Positions 11,700-24,790 of a stretch of DNA of 64,000 nucleotides are shown here, piece after piece; within the stretch, counting starts at the first letter, position 1; the number at the start of each line of letters is the position of its first letter. A model generated the notes under the pieces. The model did not search any database, was not told the DNA's origin, and saw nothing but the letters and a program-made list of their open reading frames with translations. Source of the stretch: Enoplolaimus lenunculus (Eukaryota > Nematoda > Enoplea > Enoplida > Thoracostomopsidae); NCBI GenBank assembly GCA_030248215.1, contig JASANG010001502.1:310001-374000 (forward strand). The letters are read 5' to 3'. The position numbers were made by a program, and so were the translations under genes.

Positions 11700-11890
11700 G
11701 TGTGAACGGTTTCGAACTGGCTAAATAAATGTGAAACCTATCCAAATTAGCTATCGATCACGTTGGAAATATACTTGAGACTGAGATTTTTCTCTAAAGT
11801 CAACTGAAACTACTCAAAAAATATCAATCTCTAGCATCGAAACACCTTGACATTTTGTGTTTTTATATACAGTTCATTCATCATCGTGGT

Positions 11891-12230
11891 ACTGTAGTCA
11901 CCGGAATAAGAGGACGGTAATAGGAGAGGGGTCCCCATTTTAACAAACAATTAATACGAGTCTGTATCCCTAAGAAGATTCAGTAAATGGATAGAGTCCC
12001 TAAACCCCTAATTAGAGCTCACAAATGTCAATTATCTCTCATTGTAGTGCATCAATGACTCCAGGACCAAATAACGTTGAGTTCGAAGCATTAAATCATA
12101 CTTAAGTTTTTAAAGTACACGCATAAGTATAACGTTGCATTATCGCTCAAGCTTTTGATACAAGGCAAATAAACGTTTCATTCGACGGATGGTTGCAATA
12201 GCGAATAGTTGCATCGATCCTTAGATTTGC
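11891..12230. mobile_element. Family C MITE, one end missing
   Basis: Starts ACTGTAGTCACCGGAATAAG and carries the family landmarks (AATTAGAGCTCACAAATGTC, CATTATCGCTCAAGC, AAATAAACGTTTCATTCGA). The far terminal repeat is absent, so the copy is truncated at about 12230. Confidence 0.75.
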
Positions 12231-12827
12231 CCACGTTTTGAATTCAATTCAACATTGCTAACTCATCCAATATCTGAGTCAGTTCATAATAAAACCCAAG
12301 ACACTGTTGCAGCGGCGGATCCAAGACTTTTAGAGGATGGATCCGAAGTTAAGCGAGCATCCTTCCAACGACGACACCCCCCAAAAATGACAATTTCCGC
12401 GCAGGAGCGTACCTACGGTCTATGATATTAGTATACACGTATTTAAATATTATTATTAGATTGAAATGCAACCGTCGAAGTTCAAGTGGCTGTATATTTA
12501 GCAATCCGAGCAACGTAACATGGGGACCAGATCTCAGGTTTATATTCAACGATTGGACGAACATAAACGCAATATGTTGCAATAAATTTATCAACCTAAA
12601 AATTGAGAAAACCCGAAAACCTTAAAATAGCATATTCACAACCGGATACACTTTGGAAAATACTGCAAATTCTTGCATCGAATATATTAATCTTGTTTCA
12701 CGATAATTCGATCCCGACAACTCATGGATCGATAACTACCCATAGTCTAAAACTCGACGATTTGTTACGTATCAGTATGCGTCGGCTTAACCTTACGCCC
12801 TCAGGATTACACTCACACAAATTTACG
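12231..12827. other. Gene-free stretch
   Basis: It contains a lone CAGCGGCGGATCCAAG (12310-12325) resembling a family F end without a partner. No exon is supported. Confidence 0.35.
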
Positions 12828-13006
12828 GGCCCATGTATAGAACAGGGCAGGATCGATTTCCGGAGGGGATGTAACAGAGTCAGTTTAAGTTTTAGACTAA
12901 ATTTTTTGCTTAGGCTTTGGAATAGGCTCGTCCTTACGGTTAGGCTTAGGCTTAGGCTTAGTAATATGCTTATACTACTGTACCGGCCCTGTTCTATACA
13001 TGGACC
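12828..13006. mobile_element. Family A MITE, compact copy
   Basis: Ends GGCCCATGTATAGAACAGGG and CCCTGTTCTATACATGGACC, flanked by a perfect 8-bp duplication AATTTACG (12820-12827, 13007-13014). The TTAGGC array is short here (three to four hexamers). Inverted relative to 4253-4507. Confidence 0.9.
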
Positions 13007-13477
13007 AATTTACGCTCAGGCTTAGTACGCTATTGGCTGACAAAGTGTCGGGCGACGAATTGTCGTAGATGCCATTAAACAGTGAATACAAGATTGCTAC
13101 TTGAATATCAGTTTGTTAACGTTTAGTTTGAGTCACTCAACCAATAGGTGTTTGAAATTAGGGAGATCGCTCTTAAACGAATGGCACTAGAAGACCAGGA
13201 GCAAAATAACTTAATGTGAACCAAAATCTGCAATCGATTAAATGTTAAAAAAACTAAAAACCTTTATTTAAACTAAGAACGAAGAGAAACATACCAATTG
13301 ATGCATTCCTGCACGAATATTGTGCGAATTGCAAATTTTGGTTATACACCGGCATATAAACTTTATTTTGTAAGGTTTGCTTCAGTAGACAGCGAAAAGT
13401 TTAACATATACGCGATGGGCAATGAAGTTTTTCCAAAAATTTTTCCGAAAAATTTCGGCAGACAGGGCGAACATTTC

Positions 13478-13709
13478 GGCCTATGTATAGAACGCGGCCG
13501 GATAGTTTTCCGGAGGGGCTATAATACAGTCAGTTTAAGCTTTCGACTATTTCTTGTTTAGGCTTAGGCTTCGGCTTAGGCTTAGGCGTAGGAATAGGCT
13601 CATCCATACGCTTAGGCTTAGGTTTAGGCTCATCCATACGCTTAGGCTTAGGTTTAGCCCTTAGGAATATGCTTATACTACTGTTCCGGCCGTGTTCTAT
13701 ACATGGGCC
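13478..13709. mobile_element. Family A MITE
   Basis: Ends GGCCTATGTATAGAACGCGG and CGTGTTCTATACATGGGCC; flanks AACATTTC / TACATTTT are a decayed 8-bp duplication. The interior has CTTAGG hexamers and a twice-repeated TCATCCATACGCTTAGG block. Confidence 0.85.
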
Positions 13710-14634
13710 TACATTTTACGTAGAATGGCAGCAGTCCGCCCCATCGCCACCCATTGGTAGTTTCGGCTCCAGTAATTGTTGATGTGTGCGTTCGGTGTGG
13801 ATGATTGATATGACATTGATAGTGTCATTAATCACCGCTGCAACAACAACTTTTGCGCTATAAAACTTTTGCCATTGAAAGAGCAATTTTTCGGTAACTA
13901 CGCATCTGCGATGTTGAGTAAAAGCGTTGTTTTACAATCAAAAACAATTATTACCGCCCATATATAAATAGAAAACCTTAAAGACAAGGGCGGGTCCAGG
14001 GGGGGTGGGGGATGCATCACCCCACCGGATGCCTATAGTAATTTTTTCAGGGTTAAAACTAAACGTAAGCAATAATGGCACCTAAGATGATTTTTAAAAA
14101 TACGGGAAAAAGACCATGTAAACCTCGTCGTCCTAGTAAAAGTGTGACTTGTGGCTGTTTTTATATGCGTAAAAATATGTATGAACACGTGCAAACTTTT
14201 CCACTTGTGCATCCGCTAGCAGGAATTTCTGGAACCGTCACTGGCTTAAGAAATGTATTGCTAAAATTCTTCCGGTATAACTACTGACGTGCCATTTTGC
14301 AGATCCGTCCGTAAAGCAAAGTTTATGATTGACATGAGCCTAGTCATATATACTCATTTAGTTGCCAATCAAAATTTCAGGTTACTCCATATTCTGCTCT
14401 AATTCAACACTTTTTGACCTTTTTCGACTACTTCAAATCGTCTGAGACGGCAACCTTAATTGATATCATTCGGGTCGACTTTAACTGATTCGAATTTTCG
14501 GCGAATATGGTATCCTCATCAAGAAGTTTATTCGAATTTTACTGATTTACCAAATGCTCCATACAGATTTGAGACAGTTGAAGCAGATCTCAGTGCAACA
14601 CGAAAACTTCAAACTTTATACAGAAACAAAATAA
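13710..14634. other. Gene-free stretch
   Basis: A GGGTCCAGGGGGGGTGGGGG tract at 13991-14012 and TGGCACCTAAGATGAT downstream may be remnants of a family F-like element (a GCATCCGCTAGCAGG motif lies near 14209). No gene is recognised. Confidence 0.35.
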
Positions 14635-14814
14635 GGCCAATGTTAATTTTAGGCACGTAACAGTAGATTAAGTGTATTCCTAAGCCTAAGCCTAAACCTA
14701 AGCGTTGCAAAAATGTGTTCCTAAGCCTAAACCAGCAAAGAATGTAATCTAGAATCTACACCTCTTTTATAGAGCAAACCAGAAACCTGGACGCCCCTTA
14801 AAGTAACATGGGCC
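14635..14814. mobile_element. Family B MITE with TTAGGC interior
   Basis: Begins GGCCAATGTTAATTTTAGGC and ends CTTAAAGTAACATGGGCC. Inside are CCTAAG hexamers, GTTGCAAAAATGTGTTCC, then AATGTAATCTAGAATCTA and AGAAACCTGGACGCCCC. Related to family A in its array but with different terminal repeats. Confidence 0.85.
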
Positions 14815-15154
14815 GGGAATAATATGAAACGCCTGCTTGAATCAACGAAAAAATAAATTGATAAATTTCACATAAGATGGCCAATTATGGCTAACATATT
14901 TGGCGACAAAATGAACATTTGGTCGCATATTAAAAGCATACCTCAGTATTAACGCAATAATAATGCCCTGAACGTTAATAACGAATGCAATGATTTATGA
15001 CAACTTTTGACAATTTTATCGAACATTAGCTTAAACAAAATGATGAATTTCATGCTGTCACTGGTGTTACATGGAAATCAGCCGATGATTTCGCGATGTT
15101 TTGCGTATATTATTCTCAAAATACAAAACTCATTAGGCAAACAATCAACATTAT

Positions 15155-15368
15155 GACCCGTGCATAAAACAGAGGCGAAACAGCAGTATAGAGCATATTC
15201 CTAAGCTTAAGCCTAAGCGTAAGCCTAAGCCTAAGCGTAAGGATGAGCGTATTCCAAAGCCTTAGCCTAAGCCTAAGCACGAGCAAAAAATTTAGTCTAC
15301 AGCTTAAACTGTCTGACTCTATTACAGCCCCTCCGGAAAACGATCCGGCCCTGTTCTATACATGGGCC
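15155..15368. mobile_element. Family A MITE
   Basis: Flanked by a perfect 8-bp duplication AACATTAT (15147-15154, 15369-15376). Ends GACCCGTGCATAAAACAGAG (diverged) and GGCCCTGTTCTATACATGGG. Interior CCTAAG arrays broken by GGATGAGCGTATTCC. Confidence 0.9.
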
Positions 15369-15748
15369 AACATTATAATAGCTAGAACATCAATTTGCAA
15401 GCACCAGCCAATTTCTCTGATAACAGTTTATTGGGAGATTTATATTATTACGTTTCTAGGGTGGTCCGATATACAATGTTGCGGATGCTAAGCAAACGCA
15501 TGATGACATTGAGATTCGTTGAATTTGAATTCAACAAAATGGTTTTAATTTCTCTGTGATTATCATGCTAATCCATATATTTGCACTAAAGGTTTAAAGA
15601 GTTCTGGGAATTATTTTCAATTTACTGTCGTAACAATTTCTTTCAATCCAGTGGAGGATCCAGGATGAGGTTCGCTGACTTTACACGTAAACCCTACTGT
15701 GTATTAATCAAAGAGTTGTGTCAAATGTGAAAGAGAACATGTGTCGAC

Positions 15749-16050
15749 CACTAGCGGATCCAGAGGAGCGGCGGGGGAGGGTGTATGCCCCCTCAGTCAG
15801 AGATTTTTTGTGGTAAAATGGTAAGGTCCCTCTTATCTTATAAATTTTCCCCTAAGAAAATTTTTGTCTTAAAAAATACAATTATTTCCTATGAATTTTT
15901 ATGGCAAAATGGTAAGGTCACTAACTTACAATTTTTTCCTCAGAAAGTTTTTCGTGATAAAATGATAAAGTCGTTACGTTTCAGTTTTTGCGTTTCATAA
16001 TAATATTTACCAGTACGCCCGCCAATCAGAAATTTTTACATCCGCCTCTA
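15749..16050. mobile_element. hAT-like MITE related to family F
   Basis: Ends CACTAGCGGATCCAGAGG and ACATCCGCCTCTA, flanked by a perfect 8-bp duplication GTGTCGAC (15741-15748, 16051-16058). Internally, a TGGTAAAATGGTAAGGTC motif recurs in variant form three times (about 15811, 15901 and 15955). Confidence 0.8.
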
Positions 16051-17335
16051 GTGTCGACTTGGACAGAGTTAGTTACGTGTATGAGCCAACGTATTATCTT
16101 TGTTCCGTAGATTCAAACTTGTGAACGCCCTGAAATTTTTTTGATTCGTGACGAAGTCTACAAATTTATGGCAACATTTCTTTTATCGAGGCGTACTTAC
16201 CTAAAGGCTCATGGCATATTAAAATTTTCGTTAGATACCCGAGTTAGAGGTACGATGTTTCTCAGAAATAGCAGACCAATTTACGCTGAACTGTGTTAAG
16301 TCGTATAAAAGATTTAAATAAAGCGAAATCACTTTCAACATAATAGTAATCTTTAAGTGCTAAATTGATTAAAACACGCTTAAAATCGCTGATTTAACAA
16401 CAAATTTTACGGCAAAATTTCAAGGTTTGTAATGGTAAATGGACACTTAACTGCTAATTTTTCTCGTCTAAACAGACACATAATTCATATTATAGGCAGC
16501 ATAAAAGTTTGATACTACGACTTGCACGGATCTAAAAACTGACTATACATAACGGACCAATTAATATATGCCCGCGTAATCAATTATTGATAAAGAATCA
16601 TTAATGTGTCGCCGTATAAACAAACATACTTGAAATTAGCGCTTGTAAAATATTGATGGTTCATAACATTTACCAAGACGAATGAAAGCTAGCTCTGATG
16701 TAGGCAGTAAGAAAATTTTCAGCTCAAAAATATACATAGCTAATACAAATTGTTCCATAGTGTCACAACAACGTTGATATTCAAAGATTTCACATTTGCA
16801 CAGGGTAGTTTAAAGATAAATTACATCAAACCTTATTGCCCAATGGTCTATGATCATGATTAATTGACTGTATCGAAATGATACTAGATTTAGTGTGTGC
16901 TTGAGCAGAAAGTTATAATATATGACGTGAGCAGAAAGAATTTTCGTGTCATTTAAACGCAGGCGTGTATATAGTTTTCTGTGTCATGTCCGTGAAAATT
17001 TTCATGCTGGATAGAAAATGAGTGTGACAAATAAGATGGATGATCATAACACCGAGTTTGAGCAGCATAGAGTAATGATCAACCTTGAAAATAGACAACA
17101 ATCTGCACATGTCTTCACGCAAGTTTAATGAATAAAACGGACTATTTTAAACAAAAAATACGTCGACTTTAACACGCTACTTAGTCAGCCAGTTTTGCGC
17201 AACGTGCAAAAGTTAGCGAACACACAACAATCTGTATGCAAATTTTCTTTTCACAGAACAATCACGTTTCTGTTCTTAGAAATAATACTGTAAACAAATT
17301 TGTGCTGGAAAGTTGCCCAAAGAAGTGAAATAATT
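16051..17335. other. Gene-free stretch
   Basis: AT-rich, with no bounded repeat, no splice-competent reading frame and no recognisable protein on either strand. Confidence 0.4.
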
Positions 17336-17890
17336 GGGTCTTTTCGGTTAGCCGCCCCCCTAACCGGCGTTTGCCAAAAATGGTTGCATTTTTAAAGTTT
17401 TTAACTGCTGGTCGTCTGACGGCCTCCCTTGATCATGCCATGCTTAAATTTGAATTTCTGAAAAATTCGATTTTTAAGGTCCTGAGGTCATCCCTTGAGA
17501 CTTAAAAAAATTTCTTGCCAAAAGGTTAGACAAGATATATACCCTATGCAGCATATTGAGCTGAGTCGAATGGTGATAGAATTTTCAAAATAAGACTTCT
17601 AGCTAACGAGTTATTGTCAAATAACTGTTTTGGAGCGCTAAGCTGCGTCGAATGGTATCTAATTTGTTTAACTTTTCGACAAAATTTTTTGAGGTCCCAA
17701 GAGGGGACTTCGGGACCTTAAAAAATCGAATTTTTAAAAAATTCACGTTTAGGCGTGGAATGATAAGGGGAGGTCACTAGAAGCTCAAATACGCAAAAAT
17801 TTTCAAAATTGAACCATTTTTGAACAAACACGAGCTGGGGGGATAGCAGAAACGACCCTTCGATTTATTCTAGCAAACCTTTTAGAGCTT
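17336..17890. repeat. Family I dispersed repeat
   Basis: Starts GGGTCTTTTCGGTTAGCC and includes AACGAGTTATTGTCAAATAAC and AAATCGAATTTTTAA near a 'ggtccc' tract. About 17460-17510 and 17690-17740 look like inverted versions of each other. A related copy is at 38818-39170 and a shorter one at about 59265-59420. No coding capacity and the type is unknown. Confidence 0.55.
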
Positions 17891-19256
17891 CGCTTAAACA
17901 CAACGCCTATTAGGGGAGATCCGATGGTGTTGATCATCAGACTGTAGTCCCATCACCAAAATTTTATCACAAACTCTTATGGTCTTTTAACCTTACAATT
18001 ATAACTTCTGTGCCACTAAAATTGCGTGTGATTATAGAGAAGGCATTGTATCGTCGAATCGTTAAATTTTAATATTAAATAACGCAATGCTGTACTAGAT
18101 ATTGTATATACTTCCAGCCAACGCCAAATTATGGACCGATGGTACAGCAAACTAATCGGCAACATCAAACCATTTCAATGCGAAAATTTTTTTTCACTCT
18201 TCCTAATCTCTTCTGTCTAGTAAATGTTCTTGGTTTTGTGCTTTATACTGCTGGCGCAAGAAACCTAAACTAATTCCTATATTCAAAAGCTTGCAAAACA
18301 ACACTATTTCTCTCTCTCTCTCTCAGTAAAAGCTATGTTTTGACAATTATAATGAAACCGAGTGACATATACGCACATAAGAAAGCATGACAACAAGGAC
18401 AGCTATGACAACTAAAATGGTGAACGACAAGCGAGACACACACAGTAAATGATAATAATTCCATACATTTCAATCATACTGTCAAAAGCGATATCTGTAT
18501 TCGAAAAAAATACTGACGCACGCTTTCAGTTTTATATAAAATTATATAAATATGTCTCGTCTGTAATATCGGCGACAGTCTTTAAGCTTTGAAATCCAAA
18601 GTACTCCTGGAGAGCTTGAATATAAAACAATTTTGGCTCAAAATGTAGCATGACAGACCAAATGAATGACAAAAGAGCGTTCTGTGCAGTATTAAGCACA
18701 CTGACGGAATTCTATTGATAGCTTAAATGCAAATTGTAACAGTAAACTTTGTTATGTTGAATAGAATAATCACTGTCAAAGCAGTTTTAACTAAATATGA
18801 AACCTTATGATGATCTATTTTTGATTGCCTGTTTGCAATATTCAGTGGCTTTTGTACGTACACTTTCTCACTCAACCACCAGGTTTAAGCTTAGACTTAG
18901 GCTTAGGCTTTGGCTTGCGGTTAAGAATACGTTTAGGGTTTAAAAAAAGCAAACCTACACCTATGTCTAAGCGTAAACGTTACCTATGCCTTTAATTTGG
19001 CCAAAGGCTGAACATAAAGCCTTAATTTTTATTATAGTTGGAAAGAGTTAAACAGCCCATTGGAATATACTTCTTTGTAGATTCTCAATCAAAAAGTGTA
19101 CCGACCATAAACTAACATGATTTTGAAGCGTATATGCACTTTTTGAATCATTTTCTTACAAATATTGTCCTATGCCATGAATGTTTGACTAGACCGATAA
19201 AATTTGTACAACTGAATTGAGGATAAGCACATTTACTACATGGTTTCAAAGGTTGT
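17891..19256. other. Gene-free stretch with a TC run and TTAGGC scrap
   Basis: A TC microsatellite lies at 18307-18324. About 18890-18990 has TTAGGC-like hexamers without terminal repeats, a remnant of family A or B. Nothing else is recognisable. Confidence 0.45.
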
Positions 19257-19706
19257 ACTGTAGTGACCCGAATAAGACGGGGGTAATAAGAGGGCGTCCC
19301 CATTTGAGTCCCTAACAATAGGAGCAAGTATCTCTAGTCTGTAAGCGGATAGAGTCCTTAAACCGTAATTAGAGTCCATAAATGGCAATTATTCCTGAAT
19401 GTAGTGCATAAATGACTCCGTGGGCAAATAATTTGAGTTTGAAACTTTAAAGCATAACTTATGTTTTGAAAGTATTTTCCTAAGTAGAATTTTGCATTAT
19501 CGCTCAAGCTATTGATGCAAGACAAATAAACGTTTAATTCACTGGATAATTGCAATACCGAATAGTTGCATACCGAATATATATCAGTAACGAAGGGCGG
19601 CGGTGGGCGGGTTAAAAATATATAACAGTCCGTAAACCGAATAACAGGGGGTCTCTCTGGAGAGGCCAAACAAATATCAGCCTCCCTCAAATTCAGGTCA
19701 CTACAG
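19257..19706. mobile_element. Family C MITE, full length
   Basis: Ends CTGTAGTGACCCGAATAAG and its inverse, with TA on each side, as for Tc1/mariner insertions. The interior carries several roughly 20-bp variations on ATAGAGTCC..AATTAGAGTCC, then TTGCATTATCGCTCAAGC. Any long open frame through it is a by-product: sister copies do not preserve one. Confidence 0.85.
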
Positions 19707-20054
19707 TAACTCAGAAAATACTGACGTGGCTGCTCAGGCTCATTCAGAATTTGGACAGGAGATTGCAGTAGGTATTACGAAACGACTTTGTTGCGAATAA
19801 AAGTTACTCAAATTTAGCAAAATCATTCGGCGGTCTGTAGATACAGCACATAAGCACAGTACATAGCTCAGAAAACCGATAACGCTGATAAACTCAAATA
19901 TAGAGGTCAGATGCATTTTAGCACGATATAAATCCTGTTAAAAATAGATCGAAACTTAACGACGAAATTATTTCCACGAAACAATATGACAGCGACAGCG
20001 GCGTTTGTCAAACTGAAAATGGCTCTAGCTCCGACAGATCATTTTTCAATCCCT
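19707..20054. other. Gene-free stretch
   Basis: Nothing recognisable. Confidence 0.3.
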
Positions 20055-20200
20055 GCACTCTAAATTTCAGTGAGTTGATTTTAATTCAGAATGAGTTAAA
20101 TCACTCAGTCTGAGTTAGGACTATCAGAACTCAGAATTTAATTCAGATATAACCAACTCGCTAGCTGAGTTGATTAATCAACCCATTGGAATTTATAGTG
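20055..20200. mobile_element. Family E MITE
   Basis: Ends CACTCTAAATTTCAGTGAG and TTGGAATTTATAGTG, with inner motifs AACTCA, GAGTTAAATCACTCAG and TTGATTAATCAACCC. Related copies: 43424-43676, 43681-43940 and 58974-59145. TA borders are clearest at the last copy. Mostly made of GAGTT/AACTC pairs, so it folds on itself. Confidence 0.75.
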
Positions 20201-22308
20201 TGGACCGTGGTAGATCATGAGGACGATGGGGTATGTATCTCGCCACAGGGTGGCTGCGCTCAATAGGTTCCAATGCAAACGTTTCATCTGAAGCTCGCCG
20301 TGTGTTATCTAATCAAATACGTGAAAAACAAGGCGAGGTTCCAGCGCAAATTTAAACTTCAATATGAGCCAAATTGCTAAAATCGCGCTTTGAAAATGGA
20401 AAATTTCAGAAGACAAAAAGTATTCTCCAGCATCGAAAAATGGGCCTTTACTTCGCCTGCAACCAACAAAAACTTCCCCTCAAAAAGAAAAATTTCCATT
20501 ACTTTTGTTCTCAGAGGATCTGATTACTCAGTGTCCCGTGCACATTTCAGATGTCTGGGAAAAGTAAAACAGCCCCAAAAACGCGTACTGGGGTCAAACC
20601 TGTGAACACCGTGCGCCCCCTGCCCCCTACACTATCGTACTCCATTAATATTTAACACTAAAACGTTGTGATGCGTCAACCGATAAGTCAGCACGAAGTG
20701 ACTGTCAAATTTATTATACACAACAAACACTTTTATTTTATATATTGAAAATCATTTGAAAAATTGAAAAAACTTCAAATAAAATCATTTCTGACAAGCA
20801 AAACGTCAATCAATTTGACACGTACGAATATATACACAGCTTTACTCTGTATGCGAAAACGAGCTGTTCTTCGAAGAAAATGTCATAATATCGCCGTGAA
20901 ATTGACAGCAATTGTCAGACATCGAACATCATCAATATGATGAAATAATGGAATATATTTTCTCAAGGCAAAACCGGTAATATGTCCATGGGCCGTAACT
21001 ATGGAATCCGAAGGAAGAACACCGCCACTTTCCAACGGACATCTTCAATAGCCCGTGGTCGACAGGTTTTTTACTGCTTTCGAAAAATTTTCTTGTCGCT
21101 GTTGAACTGAACTTACCCCCATTTACGAGCAATTCTTGGATGCGGGCATGTTGGGTCGAAAGGGACTGGCAGATCCAGAATGTTTGCTATATTTCCATCG
21201 AATGGCGAAAACTTTATTTGACGTTTTGACATTAAATTGCCTAATCCGAAGCTGATTTTAGGGATGCAAAGGATCGAAAATAAATTGCATCTTCGAATCA
21301 AATGGAGTACAGCGAACACCCCACGCTAACAACAGTTAGAGTTCTTGTCTCAAGGTTATTATATGTAGTAGCATTAATGCATGCGATACGTGCAGTATGA
21401 ACAAACTTGGATAAAGTGCACAATGTTTTTGATTTTTAAACGTGTTGCGCCTCTATATTTGTTACCTCGCCAGAACGTGGTCGTATTCAGATGATTGTTG
21501 GTTCATTTACTTTGTTTGCAAACAAATAGCAAATATCTAAATATGTTTAGGATATTAAGAATATTAGGAGAAAGCAATTTTAGTTATAAGTATTATCAGC
21601 CCGAGGGTGAATAAGTTCAATACCGTCGTAGGGCTGGTATTTTCAATCAGTTTGGATTGGCAAACTTTTTTATAATTTTGTTGTAGGAAAGAGCACACAG
21701 AATATACGTTTATCGCAAATGCTTGAAATGTATTTCGTAAAGAATTTCGGTACTATTACACTTGATACATTAAGACATACGCTTGTAAAATATATTAGTT
21801 TTTTGATTATATTGTTTTTTGACTGTGCTATCTCGTAGAGATACCACCTAGCATTTCATTGACAGCAATTGAAAATTTTTTGCATTAACCCTTCCTCACA
21901 TGAATATTGTCTATTGCGTATATAAAAATAATTCCAAGCCAGGGCTCGAATAGCAGTATCCCAGGTTTAAAGGAATTACACGTATACGGATTGCTCAAAG
22001 TTGCTCACAGTGAATTGTTTTACCGGAAACGCTTGTCCAATGTTAACTGAAACTGAGATTGTGAAGGAAACAAAAAACGTACTAAACTGAAGCTGAAACG
22101 TTATTGATCAAGAAGTTACAAACGAACCGCAATAAAAGATTACATTTAAGTTTTTCTGATGATACCAACGTTTGTTGATGTTCTACAACTCAATCGCCAA
22201 CAAATGTCAAAAATTAAACAATTGATCAGAACTAAAAATGAAATACAATTGAAATACGTTAAAAGTAAAAAAATATTCAAGTTCATAAATGGTCGCGATC
22301 CATGTTAC
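20201..22308. other. Mostly gene-free; one possible decayed exon
   Basis: Minus-strand frames between 21319 and 20932 have a somewhat protein-like composition (for example PFDGNIANILDLPVPFDP, then FFESSKKPVDHG in another frame) and a GTAAG lies between them. No family is recognised and phases do not join without an unproven intron, so this is left as a possible broken gene. About 21888-21990 is a fragment of the tRNA-like element (TTAACCCTTCCTCACATG). Confidence 0.3.
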
Positions 22309-22475
22309 TTTAAAGGGCGTCCAGGTTTCTGTTGGGTCCATAAAAGAATAGGTTTAGATTGTAGATTACATTTTTTTGCTTAGGCTAAAGCCGAGTAACA
22401 CATTTTTGCAACGCTTAGGCTTAGGCTTAAGAATATGCTTAATCTACTGTTACGCCCCTTAAAGTAACATTGGTC
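22309..22475. mobile_element. Family B MITE, inverted
   Basis: Begins CCATGTTACTTTAAAGGGCG and ends CCCTTAAAGTAACATTGG. Contains TGCTTAGGCTAAAGC, then GCTTAGGCTTAGGCTT hexamers. Inverse orientation to 14635-14814. Confidence 0.85.
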
Positions 22476-22659
22476 AATGTCGTAATAACTTTTATTTTCA
22501 ACGAAATGAACAAAAAACTCTATGAGAGATTTTGTTACAAAAGTTGAAGCGAAAAAACAGTTTATTAGACTTGGTGTTCTATATAAGCATTGACATTGAT
22601 TATCGAAACCAATGCTATAACTCGTAATACTCTTATTAAACGCTTAATGTCACATGTCA

Positions 22660-23031
22660 GTCTACGCTGGTTTTCATTTTATTATTCCTAAAAAGCTCAA
22701 AACCTTCGCTGTGAACGTGAAAGGTTTCGTCGCAGTTGATTTTGTAACTCTTTGTCGCAACAAATTTTGACTTCGAGAATTGTTGTAAAAAGCGAGCGAT
22801 GATTTGAATCTCACAATCGCTGAGTTGTAATTTAAACGTTGCATATGTTCGAGTTTTTAGACAACGAAAAATTTTGGACATTTTACAAACACGGTTGAAG
22901 ATACGGTTTTCGAAACAAAATCCTAATATTCTGAGACACGAACGCGTTCTCTCATAAGATCGCACTACATTAGTGCATGCGTCAAGGTTATATATTGTTA
23001 GACCAGTCGAAAATTTTTTTAATTTGACCAA
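22660..23031 (-). CDS. Unidentified open frame, doubtful
   Basis: An uninterrupted frame of 124 codons, or 73 from the Met in KMSKIFRCLKTRTYA. It ends FELFRNNKMKTSVD and stops. It lies outside the repeat families I can define, which is the only reason to list it. It has no signal peptide, no membrane segment and no motif I recognise. AT-rich DNA gives frames of this length by chance, so it is probably not a gene. Confidence 0.12.
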
Positions 23032-23098
23032 AACGAAAATTTAGAATTGAAGAACAAGGGCGTAGAAACGGATGTGAGAACAAGCGCAGAAACGGAGT

Positions 23099-23470
23099 AC
23101 TGTAGTGACCCGAATAAGAGGGGGCTGATATTTATTTGGCCTCTCAAGAGGGCACCCCCCTGTTGTTCGGTTACGGACAGTTGTTTATTTTTAACCCACC
23201 CTCCGCGCACCTTTACAGATAAATACGCGGTATTGCAACTATCCATGAAATTACACGTTTATTTGTCTTTTATCAAAAGCTTGAGCGATAATACAAGGTT
23301 ATACTTAGGAATGTACTTTCAAAATTTAAGTAAGCTTTAAAGTTTCGAACACAACTTTATTTGGTCAGGAGTCATTTATGCGTTACATCTCGGAATAATT
23401 GACATTTATGGACTCTAATTAAGGTTTCGAGACTCTATCTGCTTATGGACTCTTGTTAGGGATACGAACT
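23099..23470. mobile_element. Family C MITE, truncated
   Basis: Starts TACTGTAGTGACCCGAATAA and follows the family to about GACTCTTGTTAGGGATACG. The distal terminal repeat is missing. Confidence 0.8.
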
Positions 23471-24790
23471 CAGGAAAGAAATTTTTCGACAAAACATTGA
23501 AACCGTTAGCAACTAATATTTAAAAAATTTTTGTTAAACAGAACCGGGGGGATACACCCATTATTAAAAGATTTTCATTCGATGATGCAACAAGAACTAT
23601 TTGAGGTCTGTGCTACACTTAGCCCATTTTGTATTACTTATAAGTTTGAGGGACTCTCACACCCCTGGAGCCTTTTACAAAATTTAAAAGTAAATCTTTG
23701 CAGCAACCGTTTAGTTCGTCTCATTCAAATTTCGTTTAATTTCCCGGTACCGGTAAAATTTCCTCAGACTGATTGTCAGACGGCAGATTTTTTCTGGATA
23801 CGCATCGTTTTTTAGGCATTTTATGACGCAATATTAACAATAACACATAACATATGTCATTATGATATGGTTACCGTTACTGCCCCTGGTGTTTGAGCTC
23901 AAACTAACCTGAATTAGAATTAATTTTTTGCATCTAATATGGGGCCGATCAATTATCAGTAGGAACACGAGCTTGTTGAGACCGGCTCAGGATAGCTCAC
24001 ATGAGGGCATTCATCAGTGACCGCTCAAGAAATATCTGACTGGACACAAATATAGAACTAAATCTTGATGCAAAATTTTTGGTTTAGCTCCCTCTTAGAG
24101 GTCCTGGCCTGAGTGGTTTCACTGCGATCCGGCACTAATACTATGCCACTGATGTGTGACTGGCTGTATGGCTAATTTGCTCAAATTCTCTTGTCGTTTC
24201 TTTAGTTTACTACTTGACTGTTGATCGGACACATCACTCTGTCAGCAATGACGGTTCCAAAAAAATATTAATGGGAACGCCGCGTGGTATATAACAGTTA
24301 AAAAGTTCGCAAACGAAGCCGACGAGAAGGCGAACGCAATTTTAGTACAAATTTGAAGAAAAAATATTTTGGTTTTGACATCTGTTAGGCGGACCTATGC
24401 CTGGGTGCCCCCCAACGATCGGCCAGTGAGCACAATTTTTTGTTTACACTCATCACAACAGTCTCGATACTGCATGCGGTGTGACAGACAGAACAGACAA
24501 CGCGAAAAATACTCGCAAAGTTGATAATAAAACATTATCATGAGTTTCAAATTATGCCAAAATTTCAAGCTTTATATACGCCATTCTATTAAACGAAAAA
24601 TGTTTTTATACCATTTTTATTCTAAGGAAATATTTGCTTTATTTACCATTCCAATATGTTACTATCTAATGCTAAAAGATATATTCGCTGCCATGTAGTG
24701 CAAAATGTAACGCTAAATCAAGGTTATAGCATTGCATTTTGCGTAATTCATATTAGGTAGAGCCTAGAGCGTTCAAAGGGTGCTATATAT
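23471..24790. other. Gene-free stretch
   Basis: About 24290-24440 has CGAAGCCGACGAGAAGGCG, similar to part of the family N element at 42929-43123, so a decayed relative may lie here. No exon is supported. Confidence 0.35.
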
